Shown here: positions 26,095-32,674 of the stretch, one piece after another
Layout of the letters: each line of letters begins with the position of its first letter
How positions within the stretch are numbered: the stretch's first letter is position 1
DNA from: Mycolicibacterium aichiense
GTDB lineage: Bacteria; Actinomycetota; Actinomycetes; Mycobacteriales; Mycobacteriaceae
Assembly: GCF_010726245.1 (NCBI RefSeq)
Contig: NZ_AP022561.1
Coordinates: 4,402,001 to 4,466,000 of the forward strand
Reading direction: 5' to 3'
Length of the DNA stretch: 64,000 nt
Made by a program: the position numbers and the translations under genes
The notes under the pieces: model-generated
Seen by the model: the letters and a program-made list of their open reading frames with translations, nothing else
What the model was told of the DNA's origin: nothing
Databases searched by the model: none

Positions 26095-26132
26095 AACACC
26101 TCACTAACATGCTGGCAACACCTTACGAACAT
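26095..26132. repeat. Direct repeats upstream of repressor
   Basis: AACACCTCACTAACAT and AACACCTTACGAACAT (14 of 16 identical), 22 bases apart start to start, i.e. about two helical turns. Unlike the stoperators. Possible second operator. Confidence 0.6.
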
Positions 26133-26176
26133 AACCGAAGCTATGACGTCCTAGCAACTAGTAAGTGCCCCTATGT

Positions 26177-26359
26177 TTAGATCTCCTCGCAGCCGGTGGC
26201 TTGTACCACGTCTTCGGTTTTTACCTGCTCAAGGCGGTTTTCGATGTCCTCGATGTCCCACTGAGCCTGCTCATTCCCCGGATTGGCCAGGAGCCGGTCA
26301 TGGGCCTCAGCAAGCAGATCGTGCAGCTCGTCCAGGTCGTCTACGTCGTCCACGTACAT
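26177..26359 (-). CDS. Small acidic helical phage protein
   Basis: 60 residues (MYVDDVDDLDELHDLL...), strongly acidic with a likely helical hairpin. First gene transcribed leftward before the repressor control region. Unknown. Confidence 0.55.
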   Translation of the reverse strand: MYVDDVDDLDELHDLLAEAHDRLLANPGNEQAQWDIEDIENRLEQVKTEDVVQATGCEEI

Positions 26360-26360
26360 G

Positions 26361-26537
26361 TCATGCCTCCTCGTGTGTCCACTGGCCGACGGTCGCCCCG
26401 TTCCAGTCCTTGATGGTCCCGGAGCGCCAGCCGCCGACTACCTGCTGACTGATCTCGTCGAGGATTTCGTGGACCTGCAGGCTGAAGTCGTCCTCGAAGG
26501 CTGCGTTGTCCGTGTCGAACTCGATTCGCATCTTCAC
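26361..26537 (-). CDS. Small phage protein
   Basis: 58 residues from a GTG at 26537 overlapping the upstream stop (GTGA), with GGAGG at good spacing; an ATG two codons on is possible. Acidic N-terminus, Trp-rich C-terminus. Unknown. Confidence 0.55.
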   Translation of the reverse strand: MKMRIEFDTDNAAFEDDFSLQVHEILDEISQQVVGGWRSGTIKDWNGATVGQWTHEEA

Positions 26538-26854
26538 TGCAGATCCTCCACTTCCGCGCCGTAGTCGTACTCGGCCTTGTTCACCAGCTCATCGAAGTCG
26601 AGGCCGGCCGCATCGCACAGGTGCATCAGATCTCCGAGGAGGTCGGAGACCGATGTCTCGATCGTGTCCCGACCGACGACGTTGACGTACGTCTGCAGGG
26701 CCTTGGCTGCCCAGACCACGTTGCAGTTGTTCTGCATCTCCGGGTGGCCCTCGTAGCGGTCGCGGTTGGTGAACGCTCCTGTTGCGTGAGCATCCGCGAT
26801 CTGGTCGAGGTCTTCGAAGTTCTCGATGGTCAAAGTCGTTTTGTATAGCGGCAT
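26534..26854 (-). CDS. Phage protein of unknown function
   Basis: 106 residues (MPLYKTTLTIENFED...). Acidic, helical C-terminal half. ATG at 26854; the upstream gene ends 1 base before it. No family recognised. Confidence 0.58.
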   Translation of the reverse strand: MPLYKTTLTIENFEDLDQIADAHATGAFTNRDRYEGHPEMQNNCNVVWAAKALQTYVNVVGRDTIETSVSDLLGDLMHLCDAAGLDFDELVNKAEYDYGAEVEDLQ

Positions 26855-26855
26855 T

Positions 26856-26981
26856 TCACAGCTCCTTGATCTGCACGGCGTGGCCGTTCTGGACTTCATG
26901 GACTCGCACAGCGATGCCGAAGAGCTTGCGCTTCTCGGCCTTCAGCACCGTGCCGCACTGGCACCTGACCTTGAACTTCAT
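26856..26981 (-). CDS. Small protein with CxC motif
   Basis: 41 residues (MKFKVRCQCGTVLKAEK...). One CQC pair at residues 7-9; could be half a zinc ribbon or dimerise through metal. ATG overlaps the upstream stop (TGATG). Confidence 0.55.
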   Translation of the reverse strand: MKFKVRCQCGTVLKAEKRKLFGIAVRVHEVQNGHAVQIKEL

Positions 26982-27316
26982 CAGCAGTACCAATGCTTCC
27001 GGCAGTAGCGGGACTTCTTGTCGTCGTCCTTGCGCTTGTCGTCGTCGTGGGAGGCGGCAGGACCCCTCGACACCGCCGCCTCCCGGCCATCGTTGGCATC
27101 CTGCTCGGTGCAGGGCGAGAACTCGCCGTGCTCCAAGTGATACCTACGGTCCCCCGCTGCCGTAGTTTTCTGGCTGGCCGGTATCTCGGCCAGGTGTGCA
27201 TAACACCGCGCCGACACATCGGCGTGAGCTTCACCGGAGTACGCGATGGCTACCGCCGCCGCGAAGATCATCAGGCCGAGGATGAACAGTGTTGTGGCCC
27301 AGATACGTTGGATCAT
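26981..27316 (-). CDS. Exported/membrane phage protein
   Basis: 111 residues. N-terminal hydrophobic segment (residues 5-27, then GEAHA as a possible signal peptidase site), two Cys in the middle (ARCYAH, SPCTEQ) and a highly charged tail (DDDKRKDDDKKSRYC) ending in two cysteines. Probably surface-exposed or periplasmic. Function unknown. Confidence 0.6.
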   Translation of the reverse strand: MIQRIWATTLFILGLMIFAAAVAIAYSGEAHADVSARCYAHLAEIPASQKTTAAGDRRYHLEHGEFSPCTEQDANDGREAAVSRGPAASHDDDKRKDDDKKSRYCRKHWYC

Positions 27317-27783
27317 CGATTCCTCTTCCAGACGACCGGCGAGGCTCCTGCCGTGCATCGGCAGCGCCATCCGTCGAGCCTCTTGGGCTGCCGGTATCTT
27401 GCGAATTGCTTTCCGTGGTCGCACGTTCCGAGCCACGGAGCCGTACGGTCTACCTCTTCGAGCTGGAAGCAACGCTTTCCGTTGCCGCCGAGCGATCGGT
27501 GCTTAGCCGCCCACACCGCGTCGTGGCCGTGCCTCGGGCCGACCAGCGCGTGGGCCAGTTCGTGGGTGATGGTCATCATCGTGTCCTCGTAGGAACGGAT
27601 AGCCATCAGATGTTTGGACAGGCTGATCACTTTGTTCGTGTGATCGCACAGGCCGGCCCGCCGACGGGCGTTGTCCAGCTTGACTTTCCACCCGACCAGA
27701 CCGTGCTCCCGGATCAAGCCGACTGTGATCTGGTGTGCCATAGCTTGCGTCATGGTTGCGGGTCTGGTCAGGGTGGCGGTCAT
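27313..27783 (-). CDS. SprT-like zinc metalloprotease
   Basis: 156 residues. HExxH zinc motif THELAHALVGPRHGHD (His74, Glu75, His78, third ligand downstream), preceded by the typical CDHTNKVISLSKHL beta hairpin. The C-terminal Cys/His pairs (CDHGKQFARYR, WRCRC) form a zinc ribbon. SprT/Spartan-like proteases cut DNA-bound proteins; in a phage this may clear DNA-protein crosslinks. Start overlaps the upstream region by design of the tight operon. Confidence 0.83.
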   Translation of the reverse strand: MTATLTRPATMTQAMAHQITVGLIREHGLVGWKVKLDNARRRAGLCDHTNKVISLSKHLMAIRSYEDTMMTITHELAHALVGPRHGHDAVWAAKHRSLGGNGKRCFQLEEVDRTAPWLGTCDHGKQFARYRQPKRLDGWRCRCTAGASPVVWKRNR

Positions 27784-27785
27784 GG

Positions 27786-27866
27786 CTAGTTCTCCTCGTC
27801 GTGCAGGTCGTTGGCGAGCTTGCGGTACTTGTTCAGCAGTTCGATCAGTTCATCGCTCAAACCCAT
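27786..27866 (-). CDS. 26-residue micropeptide
   Basis: MGLSDELIELLNKYRKLAND plus LHDEEN: an amphipathic helix with leucine heptads. Excellent ribosome site (GAGGAGG) 3-4 bases before the ATG, overlapping the end of the methyltransferase gene. Likely translated; function unknown. Confidence 0.5.
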   Translation of the reverse strand: MGLSDELIELLNKYRKLANDLHDEEN

Positions 27867-28531
27867 GCCTCCTCTCGGAGCTGGGCCATGAGCTGATGGC
27901 CGATGTACTCGGTGAAGGCTGGTGGGATGGCTTCGGCGATCTCCTTGCGGACGCTCGTCCAGTGGATCCCCATCGCGTCTTGCCACTCCTGCAGCGATCC
28001 CTTGCCGCCTCCGTGGCCGTACACCGCGACCATGTCGCCTTCGTACTTGACGCCGTGCCGCCATCCGGCGACACGATGTCCCTTGTGGGACGGGTGATCT
28101 GGCTGCGGTGCCCAGAAGCCTGACACCTCGAAGAGCCGATGACGGAACACCCGCAGTCCGAACATCAGGCCGCACAGCTTCAGGTCCGCACGGATCGGTG
28201 CGCCGACGACGTTCTCGATGATGTACGGCTTGCCGACCGCGTCCAACGCTTCACGCGTTGGCGGCAGCAGGTCCGGGAAGTTGTTCTCCCGGTAGCTGTG
28301 TGTTCCCGTGGTGAGCGCGCTATACCTCTGGCATGGCGGGCTCGCGTGAACCGCGTCGAACTCGTGACCATGCTCCTTGAGGAACTCGATCGCATCTCCG
28401 CGATGGAACTCGAACGGGTAGTTGTCCCGCTGTTCGATGTCGACGCCTACCACCTCGAAACCTGCTCGGTGGTAACCCATCCCAGCGCCACCAGCGCAGC
28501 AGTACAGGTCGAGGATCCGGGGCTTGCTCAT
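27857..28531 (-). CDS. DNA cytosine-5 methyltransferase
   Basis: 224 residues. Motif I LDLYCCAGGAGMGYHRAGF (SAM binding), motif IV ASPPCQRYS with catalytic Cys67, ENVVGAP (motif VI-like ENV) and RHRLFEVS (motif VIII). The target recognition region is short, so the enzyme is compact compared with typical restriction-associated Dcm enzymes. No cognate endonuclease is adjacent. It probably protects phage DNA from host restriction or tunes gene expression. ATG at 28531 overlaps the preceding stop (ATGA). Confidence 0.9.
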   Translation of the reverse strand: MSKPRILDLYCCAGGAGMGYHRAGFEVVGVDIEQRDNYPFEFHRGDAIEFLKEHGHEFDAVHASPPCQRYSALTTGTHSYRENNFPDLLPPTREALDAVGKPYIIENVVGAPIRADLKLCGLMFGLRVFRHRLFEVSGFWAPQPDHPSHKGHRVAGWRHGVKYEGDMVAVYGHGGGKGSLQEWQDAMGIHWTSVRKEIAEAIPPAFTEYIGHQLMAQLREEAWV

Positions 28532-28659
28532 TGCTCTGCCTTCCAAGGCTTTACGCACTTCCAGCAGAGGTGCGCCATAGCGTCCAAAGCCGGGTCTGCG
28601 TCTGGGTTTTCGAAGATCTGGACGTTGCAGTGCTGGCAGCGACCGATGACGTTGTCCAC
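28528..28659 (-). CDS. Small zinc-ribbon protein
   Basis: 43 residues with two CxxC pairs, CQHC (residues 8-11) and CWKC (32-35 region), the pattern of a zinc ribbon. GTG start preceded by GGAGGTGAG and a stoperator. Coupled to the methyltransferase (ATGA). Confidence 0.65.
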   Translation of the reverse strand: MDNVIGRCQHCNVQIFENPDADPALDAMAHLCWKCVKPWKAEQ

Positions 28660-28670
28660 GTCTCACCTCC

Positions 28671-28683
28671 GTTGGGTGTCAAG
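28671..28683 (-). promoter_or_regulatory. Stoperator (exact)
   Basis: Exact 13-mer immediately upstream of the zinc-ribbon gene ribosome site. Confidence 0.85.
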
Positions 28684-28695
28684 TTGAGGACGTAG

Positions 28696-28896
28696 CTACA
28701 GAGACGCCCGAACCTTGCGGAGCTTGGCGTGGATCGTGTCCACGGCGTGGGCGATGACTGCCAGCTCGTTGTCGGATCCGACGTACCGCTGGAGATCTGA
28801 GAGCAGCGGAGGCAGGAGCAGATCTAGTCTCCTGGCCTCCCCCAGCGCGACGTCTAGATCATCCTTGGCTTGGTTGACCGAGGTCGTGATGGTCAC
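28696..28896 (-). CDS. Small helical phage protein
   Basis: 66 residues from a GTG at 28896 overlapping the upstream stop. Helical hairpin with leucine-rich heptads. Unknown. Confidence 0.55.
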   Translation of the reverse strand: MTITTSVNQAKDDLDVALGEARRLDLLLPPLLSDLQRYVGSDNELAVIAHAVDTIHAKLRKVRASL

Positions 28897-29108
28897 GAGA
28901 TCCCCCAACTTGCAACGGGTTTGCCGTCACGGAAGATCTGACCGAACGGTAGCTTCGAGTCAGCCGACAGGATGTGTGCTGACATCTCGAACCGATCACC
29001 AGCGCGGCGCGTAGCCGCTTCGAGGTGGTCGGTCAGGATGCGCGGAGCGTTGGCCTTGGCCGTGGCTTTCTTGGTGCTGCCGTACTTCTGGACCGTGAGG
29101 GTCAGCAT
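28893..29108 (-). CDS. Phage protein of unknown function
   Basis: 71 residues (MLTLTVQKYGSTKKA...). ATG overlaps upstream stop (TGATG). Basic, beta-rich. Unknown. Confidence 0.55.
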   Translation of the reverse strand: MLTLTVQKYGSTKKATAKANAPRILTDHLEAATRRAGDRFEMSAHILSADSKLPFGQIFRDGKPVASWGIS

Positions 29109-29356
29109 CACTTCACCATCGCTTTCAGCTCGGCCTTGATCCGACGGGCATCCTCGCCGCGCCACGTCCCGGCGTTGGACAGGAAGTACAGGACGATCGA
29201 TCGGGCGTCATCGAACCCGTAGCTGTCACCCACACCTCGAAGGGACTTCATCGCTTCGATGTAGGGAGCCGCACCGAAGTACGGTTTCTTCCACACCCGG
29301 CTGATCTCGATGGCGATCTCGTTGAGCGGACGTGTGGTGGTGCTGGGGCTGGTCAT
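29108..29356 (-). CDS. Phage protein of unknown function
   Basis: 82 residues (MTSPSTTTRPLNEIA...), helical after a Ser/Thr-rich start. The pattern RGVGDSYGFDDARSIVLYFL is helical. Overlaps upstream stop (ATGA). Unknown. Confidence 0.55.
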   Translation of the reverse strand: MTSPSTTTRPLNEIAIEISRVWKKPYFGAAPYIEAMKSLRGVGDSYGFDDARSIVLYFLSNAGTWRGEDARRIKAELKAMVK

Positions 29357-29466
29357 TTCTTCGAATCCTTCGGTGCTGGTTGGTTGTTGGTCTGGCGAGG
29401 AGCTGTCCATGAGGATCGCTGGAGCCGGCGTGCCTTACGTGCTCCGAGCATGAGATCGAGGTCCAC
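29353..29466 (-). CDS. Small basic peptide
   Basis: 37 residues from a GTG at 29466 (VDLDLMLGARKARRL...), basic and Gln/Asn/Pro-rich at the end. Placed 4 bases after the ParB-like stop and overlapping the next start. Weak but plausible. Confidence 0.4.
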   Translation of the reverse strand: MDLDLMLGARKARRLQRSSWTAPRQTNNQPAPKDSKK

Positions 29467-29469
29467 GGC

Positions 29470-29823
29470 TCACCACGGCTCGACTGGAATTGGCTTGTCC
29501 CAGTTCGCGATGATCGCGGCGTTGGCTCGGTGGTGTCCGTCGTAGAGGGTGTCGCCCCCGACAGTCAGAGGCTCGAACGGCCACTCATGGGAGACGAGCA
29601 GGATGTCTACGACCTCTTGGACCTTGTCCCAGAACATGCCGCACACGCCGCCCCGGTAGTTGTATCGAGGCGTTGTCTCGTAGTACTCGGCCAAGTGCGG
29701 GCCGCTGTCAGCGACAGAGACCGAATCATTGCCTCCGTACGCGTCGACATCTCCTGCCCGGAGCTGCGACACCTCTTCGAGGGTCATGGTGACGTACTCG
29801 GTACGTGTGAGCATCGCGGTCAT
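29470..29823 (-). CDS. ParB/Srx-like nuclease-fold protein
   Basis: 117 residues. The C-terminal part has the ParB-like/sulfiredoxin signature with TLYDGHHRANAAIIA, where DGHHR is the nucleotide-binding motif, after a beta strand PLTVGG. Such stand-alone domains act as CTP- or ATP-binding modules. No ParA gene is present, so plasmid-like partition is unlikely. Confidence 0.65.
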   Translation of the reverse strand: MTAMLTRTEYVTMTLEEVSQLRAGDVDAYGGNDSVSVADSGPHLAEYYETTPRYNYRGGVCGMFWDKVQEVVDILLVSHEWPFEPLTVGGDTLYDGHHRANAAIIANWDKPIPVEPW

Positions 29824-29836
29824 GGTTCGGTGCCTC

Positions 29837-30133
29837 TCAGTTCGTGGTGACGGTGTCGTCGTTGATCAGGAACGTGGCCTCTTCGCCCAGCTCCAGGTAG
29901 CAGTTACCGCTCCGCTTGGAGCACCAAATCCCCACTTGCCCAGGCTGATCCGAGCAATCCTCTTCAGAGCAGACCGGGTAGTCGTAGCCGTCGACCGTCC
30001 GAAGCTCGGTCAGGTTGACCATCGGTGGCTCAGCGTCCGAGCTGGCGATGTACAGGCTCCCCAGGCCGAACACCAGGCCGAACGACCCGATAGCTCCGGC
30101 GATGGTGGTGATGATGGGCGCAGCGTGCTTCAT
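29837..30133 (-). CDS. Membrane-anchored Cys-rich phage protein
   Basis: 98 residues. N-terminal hydrophobic helix (residues 6-30), then a soluble part with four cysteines (VCSEEDCSD, IWCSKRSGNC) suited to two disulfides. Likely exported and tethered. Preceded by GAGAGG and a stoperator. Function unknown; possibly envelope modifying. Confidence 0.6.
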   Translation of the reverse strand: MKHAAPIITTIAGAIGSFGLVFGLGSLYIASSDAEPPMVNLTELRTVDGYDYPVCSEEDCSDQPGQVGIWCSKRSGNCYLELGEEATFLINDDTVTTN

Positions 30134-30144
30134 GTCTACCTCTC

Positions 30145-30157
30145 GTTGGGTGTCAAG
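30145..30157 (-). promoter_or_regulatory. Stoperator (exact)
   Basis: Exact 13-mer before the Cys-rich membrane protein gene. Confidence 0.85.
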
Positions 30158-30161
30158 TTGG

Positions 30162-30755
30162 TCAGTTGGCAGAGCCGCGAACTACGACCCAGGTGATGGC
30201 CTGCATCTCTGCAGGGGTGATGCCTACTCGCTTCGCCGCGAGCCGATAGGCATGGGCGACAGCTTCATAGACCCCGACGCGGCCGAGCTGCTGCTCGTTG
30301 ATCCCGGCGATGCGAGAGGCCCACACGTCTACGGTCACCGCGTGGTCGTCACCGATGATGTTGGCCGCGAACGCTTTCGTCTTCGGACCATCACCGAAGG
30401 TCGACCACGGATCGTCCACGATCATGGCCAGCCGTGCCTTGGCGATGTTGCCGTACAGCCCCTTGGTGGTCCCGGTCCGGACCAACTCTTGAGCCATCGA
30501 GATGTTGCGTTCCCACGGGCAACGAGGACTCAGGTGTGCGATGACAGCCGCCGCAGCGGTGACGCTGATACCTGCCTCTTCGGCAAGCTCACGGGCGACA
30601 CGTCGCGCCTCGTCGTACCATCCCTTCCCGGCCAGGATGTCGGCGTCGGACGCTACGCGGTAGACGTCCATGATCCGCTTGGTGACGGTGCGAAGCGTCA
30701 CGCCTGCTCGGAGGCGCAGAACCTCATCGTGTGAAAGCTGCAGTGCGGTAGCCAT
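30162..30755 (-). CDS. HhH-like helical phage protein (DUF7178-like)
   Basis: 197 residues from the ATG at 30755 (GAAGGGA upstream, then a stoperator). All-helical with AAAAVIAHLSPRCPWERNIS, a GPKTKAFAANIIGD segment and VYEAVAHAYRLAAKRVG. The pattern recalls the helix-hairpin-helix glycosylase fold, but the catalytic Lys/Asp are not obvious. Domain name is a tentative recollection. Confidence 0.55.
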   Translation of the reverse strand: MATALQLSHDEVLRLRAGVTLRTVTKRIMDVYRVASDADILAGKGWYDEARRVARELAEEAGISVTAAAAVIAHLSPRCPWERNISMAQELVRTGTTKGLYGNIAKARLAMIVDDPWSTFGDGPKTKAFAANIIGDDHAVTVDVWASRIAGINEQQLGRVGVYEAVAHAYRLAAKRVGITPAEMQAITWVVVRGSAN

Positions 30756-30767
30756 GATGGTCCCTTC

Positions 30768-30780
30768 GTTGGGTGTCAAG
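30768..30780 (-). promoter_or_regulatory. Stoperator (exact)
   Basis: Exact 13-mer; it also contains the stop codon of the upstream gene. Confidence 0.85.
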
Positions 30781-30985
30781 GTGAGGGTTGGGAGATGACT
30801 CGGTCACGCCTGGGATCCCAAGCGGTGCAGTGCGTGGTGATGCGGTCGTCTTGCCACCCGACGGTGAACCACGTCAGATCTCCGACGGTGTCCATCTCGA
30901 GGACGACGTACTCCATGCGCCAGTAGCCGCTGAAGTAGGTACCTCCGACGACGCGGGGATCAGAGGCCGGCAGTCTCCTGCTCAT
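30776..30985 (-). CDS. Phage protein of unknown function
   Basis: 69 residues (MSRRLPASDPRVVGG...). Trp/Tyr-rich beta protein. The stop TGA lies in the stoperator. Start overlaps the upstream gene's stop. Confidence 0.55.
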   Translation of the reverse strand: MSRRLPASDPRVVGGTYFSGYWRMEYVVLEMDTVGDLTWFTVGWQDDRITTHCTAWDPRRDRVISQPSP

Positions 30986-31065
30986 TTGCCCGAGACCCGG
31001 TAGACGCTGTTGCCTCGCGAGGCGACCCAGCCGATGCCTGCGATGTAGACCTTGGTGACGTTCAT
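30982..31065 (-). CDS. 27-residue peptide
   Basis: MNVTKVYIAGIGWVASRGNS followed by [14 protein letters not shown] ribosome site before the ATG at 31065 and a variant stoperator before that. Coupled to the next gene (ATGA). Probably translated; function unknown. Confidence 0.5.
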   Translation of the reverse strand: MNVTKVYIAGIGWVASRGNSVYRVSGK

Positions 31066-31077
31066 GCCTATCCTTCC

Positions 31078-31090
31078 GTTGGGAGTCAAG
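31078..31090 (-). promoter_or_regulatory. Variant stoperator (GTTGGGAGTCAAG)
   Basis: One-base variant (T to A at position 7), shared with the two early-promoter operators at 31845 and 31961. Confidence 0.75.
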
Positions 31091-31091
31091 T

Positions 31092-31349
31092 TCAGCGACG
31101 CTTGACGCGAGGCTTGCGGAGCACGGTGCCCATGGTCATCTCTTCGAGCTGTTGCTTCGCGAGCTTGACGGGCTTGTGGTTACCTGGCCGGTTGATCTCT
31201 TCGACCAGCACGTCCTTGTCGGTCCATCCGGGGATGCCCTTGTCGAGCTCGATGTCTACGGTGCGAACCGGCGACAGCTCGGGAGCTGCGAACGGGGTGA
31301 CGATGCTCTTGCGACGGGTCACACGGACCTCGCGATGCTCAGCGATCAT
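31092..31349 (-). CDS. First right-arm gene; basic phage protein
   Basis: 85 residues (MIAEHREVRVTRRKS...), basic ends (KPRVKRR). First gene downstream of the early promoters. The ribosome site is weak (ACAGGA); a stoperator ends 14 bases upstream of the ATG. Unknown function; as the first early gene it may act against the host. Confidence 0.58.
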   Translation of the reverse strand: MIAEHREVRVTRRKSIVTPFAAPELSPVRTVDIELDKGIPGWTDKDVLVEEINRPGNHKPVKLAKQQLEEMTMGTVLRKPRVKRR

Positions 31350-31362
31350 GTCTAGTCCTGTC

Positions 31363-31375
31363 GTTGGGTGTCAAG
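31363..31375 (-). promoter_or_regulatory. Stoperator (exact)
   Basis: Exact 13-mer before the first right-arm gene. Confidence 0.85.
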
Positions 31376-31379
31376 TTGA

Positions 31380-31827
31380 TGAGTGGGCAGAGAGGGAGTC
31401 GAACCCTCGCGCTATGCCGCCAGTGCCTGCCCTTGACCGTTCCTCAGGAATCAAACCTGAGAGCACAGATGCCGAACTCAGTCGAATCAGCCAATCGCTT
31501 TATCCCTTGCGCCGATGGTAATTACGGAACTCACGTCCGACCGCCTCAACAAAGCTCGGTCGACCGACCCGATTACGGTTCGGGGGAAAGCTGGTGATGT
31601 GCGAACCCTAGATCCTCGGGTACCTCCGCCCGATTCTGGCCATCACCGACAATCAGGACCAAGGTCCGTCATGCCGCGCCACTATTTATTGCTCCGCGAC
31701 CAACTGAGAGCCCTCTCTCAGTCACGCTCGCCGCGTGCTCTTTCTTAGGCCAATTCTGGCCGCAGACCTCCCGGTCCCAAAGGGAACCGGACTTTGCAGG
31801 TTGGTCAGTCCGTCTTGCGTGATTCTC
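31380..31827 (-). ncRNA. Structured non-coding leader with tRNA-like elements
   Basis: About 450 bases between the early promoters and the first gene, with no supported reading frame. Minus-strand hairpins: 31771-31790, 31748-31761, 31723-31737, a perfect 8-bp stem 31703-31722, a 7-bp closing stem 31593/31647, 31568-31584 (5-bp stem, 7-base loop), a 12-base palindrome 31556-31567, and two T-arm-like hairpins at 31443-31461 and 31392-31408. The last is enclosed by a 6-bp stem (31385-31390 with 31427-31432). No canonical tRNA fits. An RNA function is inferred. Confidence 0.5.
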
Positions 31828-31857
31828 ACTCTATCAGGTTCGTCGTTGGGAGTCAAG
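31828..31857 (-). promoter_or_regulatory. Early leftward promoter P1 with operator
   Basis: -35 TTGACT (inside variant stoperator 31845-31857), 17-base spacer, -10 TAGAGT, followed by GAGAATCAC. Same architecture as L5 Pleft, where the repressor site covers the -35. Confidence 0.72.
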
Positions 31858-31943
31858 TTCGGGCTGTTCGCTATAACGCTGTGCGCTCATTAGGCCGCTG
31901 GAAAGGCCCACCCTGTAGATCCCGCTGTGAACTTGTGATTCTC

Positions 31944-31973
31944 ACCGTACCATGCGGTCCGTTGGGAGTCAAG
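31944..31973 (-). promoter_or_regulatory. Early leftward promoter P2 with operator
   Basis: -35 TTGACT (inside variant stoperator 31961-31973), 17-base spacer, -10 TACGGT, again followed by GAGAATCAC. Tandem copy of P1, 116 bases upstream. Confidence 0.7.
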
Positions 31974-32097
31974 TCGAGCGATTCTCGCAGGCCCTGGGAC
32001 GAATGTCCTGTACCGAAGCGGATCTCCCCCGCTCCACCGGCGACTTGCGCCTTGTCCGTCGTGCTGACCGAACGACATGAGCTAACCACGTCGCACC

Positions 32098-32110
32098 GTT
32101 GGGTGTCAAG
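32098..32110 (-). promoter_or_regulatory. Stoperator (exact), possible promoter
   Basis: Exact 13-mer upstream of P2. Its TTGACA could be a -35, with TTAGCT 18 bases on, a poor -10. Confidence 0.75.
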
Positions 32111-32139
32111 TCCGAATTGCAATCTGGCCTGTGAGCTGC

Positions 32140-32400
32140 GGCGAATGCAGTGCGGATGCCGTGCCCAGTGCCCTGGGTGCTGGGTGTGGGTGGCCTGCCC
32201 TGGGTGCTGGGTGGCCTGCCTACCCCCTGCAGGGTGGGGGGTATGCCGGGTTGCTAGTGGGGGATGCCTGGGGTGGGGTATGTGCAGCTAGTGGGGTGTG
32301 CTGGGTGTGCGGCCTGGGCTTTGCTGGCCTGGGCTGGGCTAGGCGTGCCGGCCTGGGCTTTTGCTGCTCCGCTGCAGGTCAGGTACCCCAGGGGGGTACC
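32140..32400. other. G-rich non-coding segment with direct repeats near cos
   Basis: Plus strand is very G-rich and A-poor. A 17-base sequence (GCCCTGGGTGCTGGGTG) occurs at 32170 and 32197. Many GGG runs could form quadruplexes. No credible gene. Corresponds to the right end of the virion genome. Confidence 0.6.
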
Positions 32401-32421
32401 CCTTCCCCCGCCTATCTCGAC

Positions 32422-32431
32422 CGGTCGGTTA
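32422..32431. other. cos site (joined cohesive ends)
   Basis: CGGTCGGTTA, the 10-base 3' overhang known for many cluster A mycobacteriophages. The following bases (TGCGGGTGAGCCAT..., GTACGGGTTTCCAAGTCGAT) resemble the L5 left end as I recall it. In the prophage the ends are ligated. Confidence 0.85.
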
Positions 32432-32585
32432 TGCGGGTGAGCCATCGTGTACGGGTTTCCAAGTCGATGAAGTCGAAGGGAGCGAGCTAGAAGGCACCTC
32501 CGCGAGGCTGTGGGCCTCGCTGACGGACAAACACACCCCCACCAGGGGGGTTATACCCCCGAATCGACAGAGCGGCACACAGCGC

Positions 32586-32598
32586 GTTGGCTGTCAAG
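32586..32598 (-). promoter_or_regulatory. Variant stoperator (GTTGGCTGTCAAG)
   Basis: One mismatch to consensus and close to the L5 form. Lies in the virion left end between cos and the first left-arm gene, preceded by a GGGGG/CCCCC hairpin (32546-32560). Confidence 0.72.
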
Positions 32599-32674
32599 GT
32601 GAAGTGCGTCACACGTAGGCCCAGATCTCGCAAATTACAGGCATATACATATGTAGGGGAAAAAGAGAGGGGAA

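Larger units (their letters stand above)
25944..26176 (-). promoter_or_regulatory. Repressor upstream control region
   Basis: A 233-base gap holding a variant stoperator (25999-26011), a TACTAT hexamer on the minus strand near 25993 that fits the mycobacterial -10 pattern, a further partial site (TGTCAAG at 25982-25988), and a pair of 16-base direct repeats (26095-26110 and 26117-26132). Promoter assignment is tentative. Confidence 0.5.

Noticed and set aside
31380..31600. Canonical tRNA genes suggested by GGTTCGANNCC motifs
   Set aside because: T-arm-like hairpins are present but no matching D-arm, anticodon arm and acceptor set of normal spacing could be drawn; kept as tRNA-like only.
32131..32490. 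119-codon frame in the G-rich segment
   Set aside because: Gly/Ala/Trp low-complexity translation of G-rich DNA across cos; no ribosome site and it would span the virion ends.
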